From: CG1-02-35-72 sp045046885
GTDB taxonomy: Bacteria; Bacteroidota; Bacteroidia; Flavobacteriales; Flavobacteriaceae
Assembly: GCA_045046885.1 (NCBI GenBank)
Contig: JASFYX010000007.1
Location: 1 to 64,000 of the forward strand
Reading direction: 5' to 3'
Length of the DNA: 64,000 nt
Positions 26,079-33,548 of the stretch are shown piece after piece. The notes beneath the pieces are model-generated. The model had not been told where the DNA came from and made no database searches. It saw only the letters and a list, made by a program, of their open reading frames with translations. A program made the position numbers and the translations under genes. Each line of letters opens with the position of its first letter. The stretch's first letter is position 1.

Positions 26079-27428
26079 TTAATCATCGTTATCATCTTTA
26101 GCTTTCGCTGTTAATGTAACTTTTTGACTCGCAATTCCCGGGCCATTTATTTCTACAACAACCTCATTGTAACCCAAATCACCTAATTCTACTTTATCGC
26201 AATTTGTAAGATCTGTCCAAGCACTTACTGTTTTAATTTTTTTCTTACCTCCTTTATTATTCATATTAAAGTATAATTCTTCGGTATCATTATTAATGGT
26301 TCCCTGTAGCGTCCACAATTTATTTGGTTTGTTATCGCCTTTAAATTCAACCTTATATTCTAATTCAATTTTGTATTTATAGCCCCATTTACATTTATTA
26401 GCTTTCTTTTCATCAGGTTTTATTTCTTTAGGGGTAATCTTAATTTCAACAGTATAACCATCTGAAGAAACTACAGAAGTTGTATATTCCATTTCTTGAT
26501 ATTCTTCTTCATCATCTACTTCGTCAACATCTGCAACACCATCACCATTGGCATCAGGATCATCTTTATCATTTATACCATCGCCATCAGTATCCTTTTT
26601 TGTAGCATCACTCTCATGTTGGTCTTTTTTACCATTGTGATTTTTATCTTCTACGCCATCAGGAATCCCATCATCATCGGTATCTTGTTTAGTAGGATCC
26701 ATTTCACCTGCATCTTTTACACCATTATGATTGGCATCTTCTGCTCCATCTTCTACTAAATCACCATCGGTATCTTTGTTTAGTGGATACATTTCACCAG
26801 GGTCTAATCTACCATTACCATTTGCATCTTCTACGCCATCTAAAATACCATCACCATCTGTATCTGGGTTGTTAGGATCTGTTTCGCGCACATCCCATTT
26901 ACCGTTATGATTCATATCTTCTACTGTATCTTTAATACCATCATTATCTGAATCGTCTGAAGTAGCTTTCATTTCACCTGGATCGTGAATACCATTATGA
27001 TTAGCATCTTCTAATCCATCTGGAATACCATCTTTATCTGTATCGGCTAAAACAGGGCTGGTTTCATTAGCTTCAAAAATACCATTTCTGTTAAAATCTT
27101 CAATACCATCAGGAATACCATCTTTATCTGTATCGGCAAGAAGAGGGTTTGATTCTAAACTGTCTATTTTTCCGTTTCTATTAAAATCTTCTATACCATC
27201 AAGTATACCATCACCATCGGTATCTGGATTGTTAATATCTGTTCCTAAAAGGGTTTCTAATTCATTTATAAGACCATCACCGTCTGTATCTTGAACTTTA
27301 GGCTGCAATTCTACAGTTACTAATGTTTCATCTTTAATTAATGAATCTGGAGTACAAGAAAAAAACAAAGTGCTGATAAGTAAAGTTTGTAACGACAAGT
27401 TTACTACTTTTTTTAATGTTGCTTTCAT
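26079..27428 (-). CDS. Lipoprotein with thrombospondin type 3 calcium-binding repeats
   Basis: The protein has 449 residues and a lipoprotein signal with lipobox FFSC (C25). Residues about 47-300 are some ten Asp-rich units of the form DTDGDGILDGIEDFNRNG or DTDKDGIPDGLEDANHNG. These are TSP3 repeats, which wrap around calcium ions. A repeat-free C-terminal beta-domain (about 310-449) follows and contains ANKCKWGYKYK and a second Cys (NCDKVEL). It is likely surface or periplasmic and stiffened by calcium. The repeats make the DNA internally repetitive, so unit number may vary between strains. No T9SS sorting domain is present. It stands alone. Confidence 0.9.
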   Translation of the reverse strand: MKATLKKVVNLSLQTLLISTLFFSCTPDSLIKDETLVTVELQPKVQDTDGDGLINELETLLGTDINNPDTDGDGILDGIEDFNRNGKIDSLESNPLLADTDKDGIPDGIEDFNRNGIFEANETSPVLADTDKDGIPDGLEDANHNGIHDPGEMKATSDDSDNDGIKDTVEDMNHNGKWDVRETDPNNPDTDGDGILDGVEDANGNGRLDPGEMYPLNKDTDGDLVEDGAEDANHNGVKDAGEMDPTKQDTDDDGIPDGVEDKNHNGKKDQHESDATKKDTDGDGINDKDDPDANGDGVADVDEVDDEEEYQEMEYTTSVVSSDGYTVEIKITPKEIKPDEKKANKCKWGYKYKIELEYKVEFKGDNKPNKLWTLQGTINNDTEELYFNMNNKGGKKKIKTVSAWTDLTNCDKVELGDLGYNEVVVEINGPGIASQKVTLTAKAKDDNDD

Positions 27429-27558
27429 GATTATGGTTTTTATATTATGGTGTAAATGTATAACAGCATTAATTTCAGTACTATAGTATAAATAGGGAAA
27501 TTTTAAATTACTGTATTTTACGTACTCTAAATTATGAACGCTAGAGAAATAAGAAATT

Positions 27559-28341
27559 TTACTTTTTGAGTAACTGAAGTAAAACAGAAAATATTATATA
27601 AAGCATTATAGATAAGGGAATTGCTATAAATTTTAAGAAAATAAATGCAAGTATTACAATTATTAAATATACTATATGAATGCTGTATTTTTTAAAAGTG
27701 AAGTCTTTTATTTTAAAGGAAAATAATTTCAATTCGGCATTCATCAAATAACTTAAAAATAAAGTAATACCAATAAGTACATACTTATTTAAAATCAATT
27801 CTTTAATAAATACAGCGTCACTATAAATTAAAATTAAAGGTAACGACATAACAAATAATGACATAGCGGGCGTTGGTAAGCCAATAAATGAACTTGTTTG
27901 GCGTGTGTCTATATTAAAATTAGCCAATCTATAAGCGGCAGCAAGGGCTAATAATAAACCTAAAAAAGGTAAAGGATGCACACTTATTCCTTTTAGACTT
28001 AAAGAAGCTGTTTCGTTAAAAGTTGACCATTCGCCTACTTCACAACTCAAACCTTTTAACCAATTATTATGCAATGACTTTTCTAAAAGCTGAAACATAA
28101 CTACAGCCGGCGCAATACCCGATGTGACAACATCGGCCAGTGAGTCTAGTTGTTTTCCTAATTCGCCTTGCACCTTTAATAAGCGCGCTACAAATCCGTC
28201 AAAGAAATCGAAAACAATGCCCAGTATTACAAAATAAGCCGCCAATTCAAGTTGGTTTATTACTGCCAACATTGTCGCTATAATACCACATAACAAATTC
28301 AGTAACGTAAGGCTGTTGGGAATATGCTTCTTTAAACGCAT
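27559..28341 (-). CDS. pssA: CDP-diacylglycerol–serine O-phosphatidyltransferase
   Basis: The protein has 260 residues with multiple membrane helices. The CDP-alcohol phosphotransferase motif D-G-x2-A-R-x8-G-x3-D-x3-D is complete: D48, G49, A52, R53, G62, D66, D70. It makes phosphatidylserine, the precursor of phosphatidylethanolamine. The length and N-terminal IPNSLTLLNLLCGI match the Gram-positive/Bacteroidota PssA type (class II). The serine substrate is inferred from subfamily resemblance and is not proven. It is a single gene, separated from the next minus-strand cluster by a terminator. Confidence 0.9.
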   Translation of the reverse strand: MRLKKHIPNSLTLLNLLCGIIATMLAVINQLELAAYFVILGIVFDFFDGFVARLLKVQGELGKQLDSLADVVTSGIAPAVVMFQLLEKSLHNNWLKGLSCEVGEWSTFNETASLSLKGISVHPLPFLGLLLALAAAYRLANFNIDTRQTSSFIGLPTPAMSLFVMSLPLILIYSDAVFIKELILNKYVLIGITLFLSYLMNAELKLFSFKIKDFTFKKYSIHIVYLIIVILAFIFLKFIAIPLSIMLYIIFSVLLQLLKK

Positions 28342-28391
28342 TTAAAAACTTTTAAAATTTTTGTAAAGCTAGTTTAATTAACAGATACCAC

Positions 28392-28422
28392 AAAAAAAGG
28401 CAAGGATTAAATCCTTGCCTTT
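28392..28422 (-). terminator. Terminator of the DUF3570-ApbE cluster
   Basis: Arms AAAGGCAAGGATT (28396-28408) and AATCCTTGCCTTT (28410-28422) form a long stem. On the minus strand it is followed by seven T. It lies about 45 nt after the stop of the DUF3570 gene. Confidence 0.8.
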
Positions 28423-28465
28423 CAACTAACCAAAAAACCTAAACTCTAATAGTTTGTGGGTGATG

Positions 28466-29821
28466 CTAAAATGTAAACTTAGCACTTAGTGATAAGATAT
28501 TAGCAGCTAAACCATCAGATCTAGAATAGTAATTGTAACGCAAATCAAAACTTTTGAAGCGTATTTTTTGTCCGTCATTAGAAGTATCTAACTTAAAAAT
28601 ACCCAAAGGTGGCGCTATTGTCAAACCCAATCCGTATTGCGAACTGTTAAAGGTTGATAAATCGTAATCTGAAGTATAGAATGTCTCAGTTGATAAATGT
28701 GCTCTATAAGGAGCGAAATATCTTGCCTGTTGTTGTGAGTGATATCTATACATTGGAAAAATTGTAAAACTTTCTGACAATTTTATAGGTACTTGCACAT
28801 CGTAAGTATCTGCAGACACCCCCCAATCGTCTGTATAATGACGGTAGAAGGTTCTTAAAACTACATAATCGTTTACATAATAATTGAGTCGGGCTCCAAA
28901 AGGATGTTTTGTACGCGTATTGGGTAGTCGTTCAATATCATGAGCCAAATTAAAATTGTTCACCGCTACAATAGGTTTATCTTTAAAATAAACACGTTGA
29001 TAGTTTGTTGACAACAAACCGTCTTGTTTAATTATATCAGCAATTAAAGAAATTTGCAAGCGTTTTGTTAAAATCTGGCTAAAAGATAGCGAAGCAGAAA
29101 TTGTATTTCTATGCGTGATATCTAATAATTTAAATCCTACAGATGGGGCTAAGCCTTCTGAGGCTCTAAATTCACCCGGATAAATAAGGTTTATATTGTC
29201 GAAATAAGCTTTTGAGCTTAAATTAAATTCGGTATTTTCATGATTAAACGATTTGCGTAACTGAGCACCAAATCCAACTGAATTATAGCCCTTTTCTGAA
29301 GAAAATGTACCGTCAACACCCCAAGTAAAACTTCTGTTATCTGAAGTGTGATTATAGCCTATAACACCATGTGCTCTTGTGTGAAGAGGTTGGTCATCTC
29401 CACCACCACCGCCAGAGGCACTTGTGGCAATTATTTGAGATGATTTTCCTGATGTATCTCCAACTTTATCGTCATCGCCACCCGAACTAGTTGTGCTAAC
29501 ACCAAAAGGGTTTATCTGGTCTGTTGAAGCCGACGTGGTAATATCAACACCAAAATCTATGCTTAAAACGTCATCGTCATTTAAAGGGATACTTATTAAA
29601 ATAGCGGGTGTATTATCGGTTAAATTTTCATCACCTGTACCACCTGTAACAGCGGCATGGTTGCCATTTTGAAGGTAATTACTGTACAAAAAGTTGACTT
29701 CGACATTGTCTAATACTTTCTTTTTGTAACTTGTTTTGGCTGTTTTTGTACTGTCTTTCTTAGTTTGAGAAAAGGCATTTACTGCAATTAGTAAAACTAT
29801 TGTTATTAATATCTTTTTCAT
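28466..29821 (-). CDS. DUF3570 outer-membrane beta-barrel-like protein
   Basis: The protein has 451 residues and a signal peptide at 1-18 (ending AVNAFSQ). It belongs to the DUF3570 family, recognised by the N-terminal VEVNFLYSNYLQNGNHAAVTGG (split: NFLYSNYLQNG, HAAVTGG), by STTSSGGDDDK with a Ser/Gly-rich loop (SASGGGGGDD), and by many alternating aromatic beta strands to the C-terminal LSAKFTF. An outer-membrane barrel is likely, since the last residue is Phe as in many barrels. The conserved partners are DUF4266, an ApbE flavin transferase and a thioredoxin, all encoded just upstream in one operon closed by a terminator. The molecular function is unknown. Confidence 0.88.
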   Translation of the reverse strand: MKKILITIVLLIAVNAFSQTKKDSTKTAKTSYKKKVLDNVEVNFLYSNYLQNGNHAAVTGGTGDENLTDNTPAILISIPLNDDDVLSIDFGVDITTSASTDQINPFGVSTTSSGGDDDKVGDTSGKSSQIIATSASGGGGGDDQPLHTRAHGVIGYNHTSDNRSFTWGVDGTFSSEKGYNSVGFGAQLRKSFNHENTEFNLSSKAYFDNINLIYPGEFRASEGLAPSVGFKLLDITHRNTISASLSFSQILTKRLQISLIADIIKQDGLLSTNYQRVYFKDKPIVAVNNFNLAHDIERLPNTRTKHPFGARLNYYVNDYVVLRTFYRHYTDDWGVSADTYDVQVPIKLSESFTIFPMYRYHSQQQARYFAPYRAHLSTETFYTSDYDLSTFNSSQYGLGLTIAPPLGIFKLDTSNDGQKIRFKSFDLRYNYYSRSDGLAANILSLSAKFTF

Positions 29822-29842
29822 TTAATTTATCTCTTTATTAAA

Positions 29843-30064
29843 TTAATTACAACCACAACCGCCTCCTGTTTTACCGCCGTTAGCTCCAGACGCTCCTTCG
29901 CGATAGGTGTGAAATTGCAATTCGAATCTGGCCGAAAGTTTTGGTGCTAAAGCCATTTCTTTATCGCTTAATTTAGACTTTTGATAGGCTTTTACACCAC
30001 CACAACTCGTTAATAAAAAGCCCGTTATAAACACGGCCACACTTGTTTTGATTATTTTTTTCAT
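29843..30064 (-). CDS. DUF4266 small lipoprotein with C-terminal GGGCGCN
   Basis: The protein has 73 residues and a lipoprotein signal with lipobox LTSC (C21). Mature residues 22-57 are polar (YQKSKLSDKEMALAP). The last 17 residues are EGASGANGGKTGGGCGCN. The Cys-Gly-Cys end (C70, C72) and the Gly-rich stretch are typical of DUF4266. The GASGA element weakly resembles the SGAT flavinylation site used by ApbE, but Asn stands where Thr is expected. It sits between the DUF3570 and ApbE genes with gaps of 21 and 4 nt. It could be a flavin acceptor, a metal-binding peptide or a peptide substrate modified by its neighbours. None of these is shown by sequence. Confidence 0.85.
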   Translation of the reverse strand: MKKIIKTSVAVFITGFLLTSCGGVKAYQKSKLSDKEMALAPKLSARFELQFHTYREGASGANGGKTGGGCGCN

Positions 30065-30068
30065 TCTT

Positions 30069-31055
30069 TTAAATATTTTTAATTTTTAATTTCTTTGAAT
30101 AATGAATTTTTAAATTTTCATCAACTATAACACATTCAACACCGTTTAACTGATTTATAAAATACAGACCCGACTCTACGCCCATCACAAAAATTGACGT
30201 GGCTAAAGCATCGCTTAATTCGGCGCTTTTACTAAAAACCGTCGCACTAAAAATACCGTGAGCCGGATAACCCGTTCTTGGATCAATAATATGTGTATAG
30301 GTAGTACCGTTAAATTTTACATATTTCTCGTAGTTGCCCGAAGTTACAACTGCCTCATCAGATAAATTAAACCAGGCAAAGACCTTCTTTTTATTTACTG
30401 GATTTGTTATACCCACTTTCCAAGGTTTACCATCTGGTTGATTGCCCCAAGTATTCATATCACCCGAAGCATTTATAACACCGGCTTTTACACCCATACT
30501 TAGCAATAGTGCTTTGGCGCGATCGGCGGCATAGCCTTTTCCAATAGCACCAAAGCCTATTTTCATGCCTTTGAGTTTTAAAAAAACTGTTTGCTTTTCT
30601 TTATTGAGTATTATGTTTTTATAACCGACTTTTGAAACCGATTCTTTTATGGCTTGCGCCGATGGCATTACTGTCATACTACCGTCGAATTTCCAAATCT
30701 TATCCATTGAAGCATAACTTATGTCGAATGCCCCGTTTGTGAGTTTAGAAATTTGAATGGCCCGACCTATTAAATTAAACAACTCGGCACTGACTTTAAT
30801 GGGTTTAATACCAGCATTTCTATTAATTGACGCTGTTTCTGATATGTCTGACCACGAAGAAATGATGTTTTCTATTCGTTTAATTTCGGCTACAGCAACA
30901 TCAATATATTTTTTACCTTGTTTTGGAGTATTGGCAGTGACAATAATTGTCATACCGCTTCCCATAAGTTTAACATCTCTTTGATATTTGTTTTCTTGCG
31001 AGCTTACTTGCTGAATTACAATAATACTCATCAAGAAAAATAAAATACTTTTCAT
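30069..31055 (-). CDS. apbE: FAD:protein FMN transferase (ApbE family)
   Basis: The protein has 328 residues and a signal peptide at 1-19. ApbE motifs present are MGSGMTIIV, the Gly-rich IGFGAIGKGYAADRAK, the ASGDMNTWG segment and THIIDPRTGYPAHG. This periplasmic enzyme transfers FMN from FAD to a Thr or Ser of an acceptor protein. No classic acceptor (NqrB/C, RnfG or an FMN-binding domain) lies nearby. The close neighbours are DUF4266 (4 nt downstream) and the thioredoxin-like gene (30 nt upstream), suggesting the acceptor may be one of the cluster's own proteins. Confidence 0.93.
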   Translation of the reverse strand: MKSILFFLMSIIVIQQVSSQENKYQRDVKLMGSGMTIIVTANTPKQGKKYIDVAVAEIKRIENIISSWSDISETASINRNAGIKPIKVSAELFNLIGRAIQISKLTNGAFDISYASMDKIWKFDGSMTVMPSAQAIKESVSKVGYKNIILNKEKQTVFLKLKGMKIGFGAIGKGYAADRAKALLLSMGVKAGVINASGDMNTWGNQPDGKPWKVGITNPVNKKKVFAWFNLSDEAVVTSGNYEKYVKFNGTTYTHIIDPRTGYPAHGIFSATVFSKSAELSDALATSIFVMGVESGLYFINQLNGVECVIVDENLKIHYSKKLKIKNI

Positions 31056-31085
31056 AAAATTTTGTTTTGGTTAGTTTACAATCTT

Positions 31086-31535
31086 TTATTTTGAGCCAAT
31101 CAAGTTATCTATATAAGAGGCATAACCCGATGGACTCATTTTTTTATAACCTGTTTCGGCAATTACTTTTAAATTACTGTCTAGCATTACTACCAATGGG
31201 AAAATACCTTTAGGGTTGTATTTTTCAAATAATTTGGCATTGTATGCTTGCTGCACTTTAGATATTTGTTTCTTATTTTTAGTTCTGGAAGGAAAATCGG
31301 CTTTTAAAAGCACTATTTTTTTAGCGGCATAATTTTCGAATCCTGGCTGGCTTAATATTTCTTTATCTAAACGCATACAAGGCACACACCAATCTGATCC
31401 TGAAAAGACAATCATAATATCTTTTTGTTCTTGAGAAGCCAATAACTTAGCCTCATTTAAATTTTTAACACTCTCTACTTGTGCAGAACTTGTTATACCT
31501 ATTAATAATACTAATGCTAAAAATAATTTTTTCAT
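31086..31535 (-). CDS. Periplasmic thioredoxin-fold protein
   Basis: The protein has 149 residues and a signal peptide at 1-19 (SSAQ). The redox motif is SDWCVPCMRLD (C50, C53), followed by the cis-Pro region KGIFPLVVMLD. It resembles the thioredoxin_7/DsbD-gamma-like group that keeps periplasmic cysteines reduced or oxidised. It is the first gene of the ApbE-DUF4266-DUF3570 operon. The two C-terminal cysteines of the DUF4266 lipoprotein are a plausible substrate, inferred from operon context only. Confidence 0.88.
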   Translation of the reverse strand: MKKLFLALVLLIGITSSAQVESVKNLNEAKLLASQEQKDIMIVFSGSDWCVPCMRLDKEILSQPGFENYAAKKIVLLKADFPSRTKNKKQISKVQQAYNAKLFEKYNPKGIFPLVVMLDSNLKVIAETGYKKMSPSGYASYIDNLIGSK

Positions 31536-31604
31536 AATTTGTTTATTGTTTACGTTTATAAAACAGTTGTTTTTTTAAATACCCTACTCTTTTTAAGAAT
31601 TAAT

Positions 31605-31630
31605 AAAAAAAGGGAAACCTTAAGCTCCCC
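31605..31630 (-). terminator. Minus-strand terminator of the 67-residue lipoprotein gene
   Basis: On the minus strand GGGGAGC pairs with GTTTCCC using two G·U pairs and is followed by seven T. On the plus strand those pairs become A-C mismatches, so the hairpin works only for the minus-strand transcript. Confidence 0.65.
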
Positions 31631-31664
31631 TTTTTCATAACATAATTCAAATAATCCATAAATC

Positions 31665-31868
31665 TTAATTCCCTATATTGTTGTTTTGATTTGTATTATA
31701 ATCAATATCATTGCTATTATTGCCATCAATCGAAATGTTTTGATCGTTTTTATCATTACCCTTTGTCGGATCTACTATACCGTCACTTCCTTTACTGCAA
31801 GACACTATTGAAATAGTTAACATAACTACTGCTAATACGGCTAATGATTTGTTGATTACTAATTTCAT
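31665..31868 (-). CDS. Short Asn/Asp-rich lipoprotein, unknown function
   Basis: The protein has 67 residues and a lipoprotein signal with lipobox IVSC (C24). The mature part is only 44 residues and almost all Asn, Asp, Gly and Ser (GNNSNDIDYNTNQNNNIGN), so it is probably disordered. Coding is supported by the well-formed lipoprotein signal and a strand-specific terminator 35 nt after the stop. It lies between the thioredoxin operon and the divergent ECF sigma gene. I cannot assign a function. It may be an outlying member of the sigma/FecR regulon. Confidence 0.6.
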   Translation of the reverse strand: MKLVINKSLAVLAVVMLTISIVSCSKGSDGIVDPTKGNDKNDQNISIDGNNSNDIDYNTNQNNNIGN

Positions 31869-32039
31869 AATTCTATTTTATTTAAATCTTTAATTTCTAA
31901 GACGCACTCATATTTTAAACATCATTTCAATACTTTTACCCTACCTTTTTTTTAAAATAATTTATAATATTTTGTATTTCAGCTATTTATGTAAAGTGTA
32001 TTAATAAATAAATATTGATTGTCGTAAAACTTAATTTCT

Positions 32040-32047
32040 TATTTTTG
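32040..32047 (+). promoter_or_regulatory. −7-like element before the ECF sigma gene
   Basis: TATTTTTG matches TAnnTTTG, 26 nt before the ATG at 32074. A weak −33 (TTGTCG near 32019) lies about 16-18 nt upstream of it. Confidence 0.4.
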
Positions 32048-32073
32048 AATTTTAATTAACCACTTAACAACAG

Positions 32074-32580
32074 ATGCCTAAAAACTCGGTCTGCCAATCA
32101 GAAGTTTTTGAAAATATATTCAACAAACAGTCTAAAGCGCTTCACAATTATTTATTCTATAAGTTTGGAAATAAAGCTATGGCCGAAGATATTGTACAAG
32201 ATGCTTTTATTAAACTGTGGCAAAAATGTGCCGATGTTATTTTAGAAAAAGCCAAATCCTTTTTATTTACCATAGCTACAAATATGGCATTGAATGTTAA
32301 GACTCATGAAAAGGTGGTTTTAAAATATCAGCAATCTGTTCAAAACAATACTGAGTATGAAAGCCCAGAATATATTTTACGCCAAAAAGAGTATATGGAA
32401 GAACTCCAAAAAACTTTAGCCGCCCTACCCGACGGTCAACGTGAAGTGTTCTTATTAAATAGGATAGAAAAAAAGACTTATAAAGAAATTGCCGAAATGT
32501 TAGGACTCTCTGTTAAAGCTATAGAAAAGCGCATGCACAAAGCCTTAATTTATGTAAAAGAAAGAATTGGTGATATATAG
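32074..32580 (+). CDS. ECF RNA polymerase sigma factor (FecI-like)
   Basis: The protein has 168 residues. Sigma region 2 spans about 10-75 (FENIFNKQSKALHNYLFYKFG, split as FENIFNKQ and LHNYLFYKFG; AEDIVQDAFIKLWQ). Region 4 lies at about 115-165 (LPDGQREVFLLNRIEKKTYKEIAEMLGLS). It directs RNA polymerase to a small regulon. FecR and TonB receptor genes follow on the same strand, which is the usual cell-surface signalling set. Activity is probably restrained by the FecR protein until the receptor binds its ligand. Confidence 0.93.
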   Translation: MPKNSVCQSEVFENIFNKQSKALHNYLFYKFGNKAMAEDIVQDAFIKLWQKCADVILEKAKSFLFTIATNMALNVKTHEKVVLKYQQSVQNNTEYESPEYILRQKEYMEELQKTLAALPDGQREVFLLNRIEKKTYKEIAEMLGLSVKAIEKRMHKALIYVKERIGDI

Positions 32581-32639
32581 GTAGGGTAAACAACGCCCCA
32601 AATGTTTTAATAATGTAGAAAACCTTGAAGAACTTAAAA

Positions 32640-33548
32640 ATGAAGCTTAAAAATATAGATGACAATTATTTAGCTAAGTGGCTTAACGCTGATTTAAGCG
32701 ATGCTGACCTCCTTAATATTGTTGGAGAATCTGATTTTGAAGCCTATCAAAAAATAAAAGACAAGCTCAATTTATTTGAATCACCTTCATTTGATTCAGA
32801 AAAAGTTTTGGCTTCTATAAAATCAAAAATTAATAAGCCTAAAGCTAAATTAATAACCTTGATACCCAATTGGATTTATAGCGCAGCTGCTTCTATAACT
32901 CTTTTATTGGCAGCCTATCTTTTCTTTTTTTCAGAAACGTCATTTACAACCGGTTATGGTGAACAAACGGCTTACAATCTTGTAGATGGTACTTTTGTAA
33001 AACTCAATTCTAAATCGACTTTAAGTTACAACAAGAGAACTTGGGATAAAAATAGAGTTGTTAAATTAAATGGTGAAGCCTATTTTGAAGTTACTCACGG
33101 TATTCCTTTTACTGTTATCACCAAATCGGGTAATGTAAAAGTTTTGGGTACTCATTTTAATGTTAAAACAGGTTCTAATTACTTAAAAGTAATTTGCTTT
33201 GAGGGAAAAGTAGCTGTTATAGTTAACAACAAAGAAACTATTTTAACAAAAGGCACTTCTCTACAAATATCGAATAATGAGGGTGTTAAAGAAGAAGCTA
33301 TTACAACAAATCCTAGTTGGATGGCCGGTATAAATACTTACAAAGACACACCTCTAAATGTCATCATAAACGATTTAGAATCACAATTCCACATCGCCAT
33401 AGACACAAAAAATATTGAATTAAATAAAAGATTGACGGCTAGTTTTGCATATAATAATGTAAATTTGGCTCTAAAATCTATATTTATTCCCTTAAATTTA
33501 GATTTCACACTTATTAAAAACAAAGTGAGACTGTCTAAAAAACAATGA
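32640..33548 (+). CDS. FecR-family anti-sigma factor
   Basis: The protein has 302 residues from ATG 32640. An in-frame TTG 15 nt earlier (32625) is possible but weaker. The cytoplasmic N-terminus is about 1-80, a single membrane helix lies near 84-102 (IYSAAASITLLLAAYLFFF), and the periplasmic FecR domain holds TGYGEQTAYNLVDGTFVKLNS, read as TGYGEQTAYNL and LVDGTFVKLNSKS, then VKVLGTHFNVK. A C-terminal DUF4974-like domain ends the protein. It transmits the receptor's signal to the sigma factor encoded upstream. Its stop overlaps the receptor start by 4 nt (ATGA). Confidence 0.92.
   Translation: MKLKNIDDNYLAKWLNADLSDADLLNIVGESDFEAYQKIKDKLNLFESPSFDSEKVLASIKSKINKPKAKLITLIPNWIYSAAASITLLLAAYLFFFSETSFTTGYGEQTAYNLVDGTFVKLNSKSTLSYNKRTWDKNRVVKLNGEAYFEVTHGIPFTVITKSGNVKVLGTHFNVKTGSNYLKVICFEGKVAVIVNNKETILTKGTSLQISNNEGVKEEAITTNPSWMAGINTYKDTPLNVIINDLESQFHIAIDTKNIELNKRLTASFAYNNVNLALKSIFIPLNLDFTLIKNKVRLSKKQ

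Noticed and set aside
26496..26759. An 87-codon hydrophobic plus-strand frame
   Set aside because: It is the reverse reading of the Asp-rich TSP3 repeats, which always yields Ile/Phe-rich strings.
26079..27428. Tandem repeats as a possible CRISPR array
   Set aside because: The repeats are in-frame Asp-rich protein units of uneven length without unique spacers. No CRISPR array is seen anywhere in the window.
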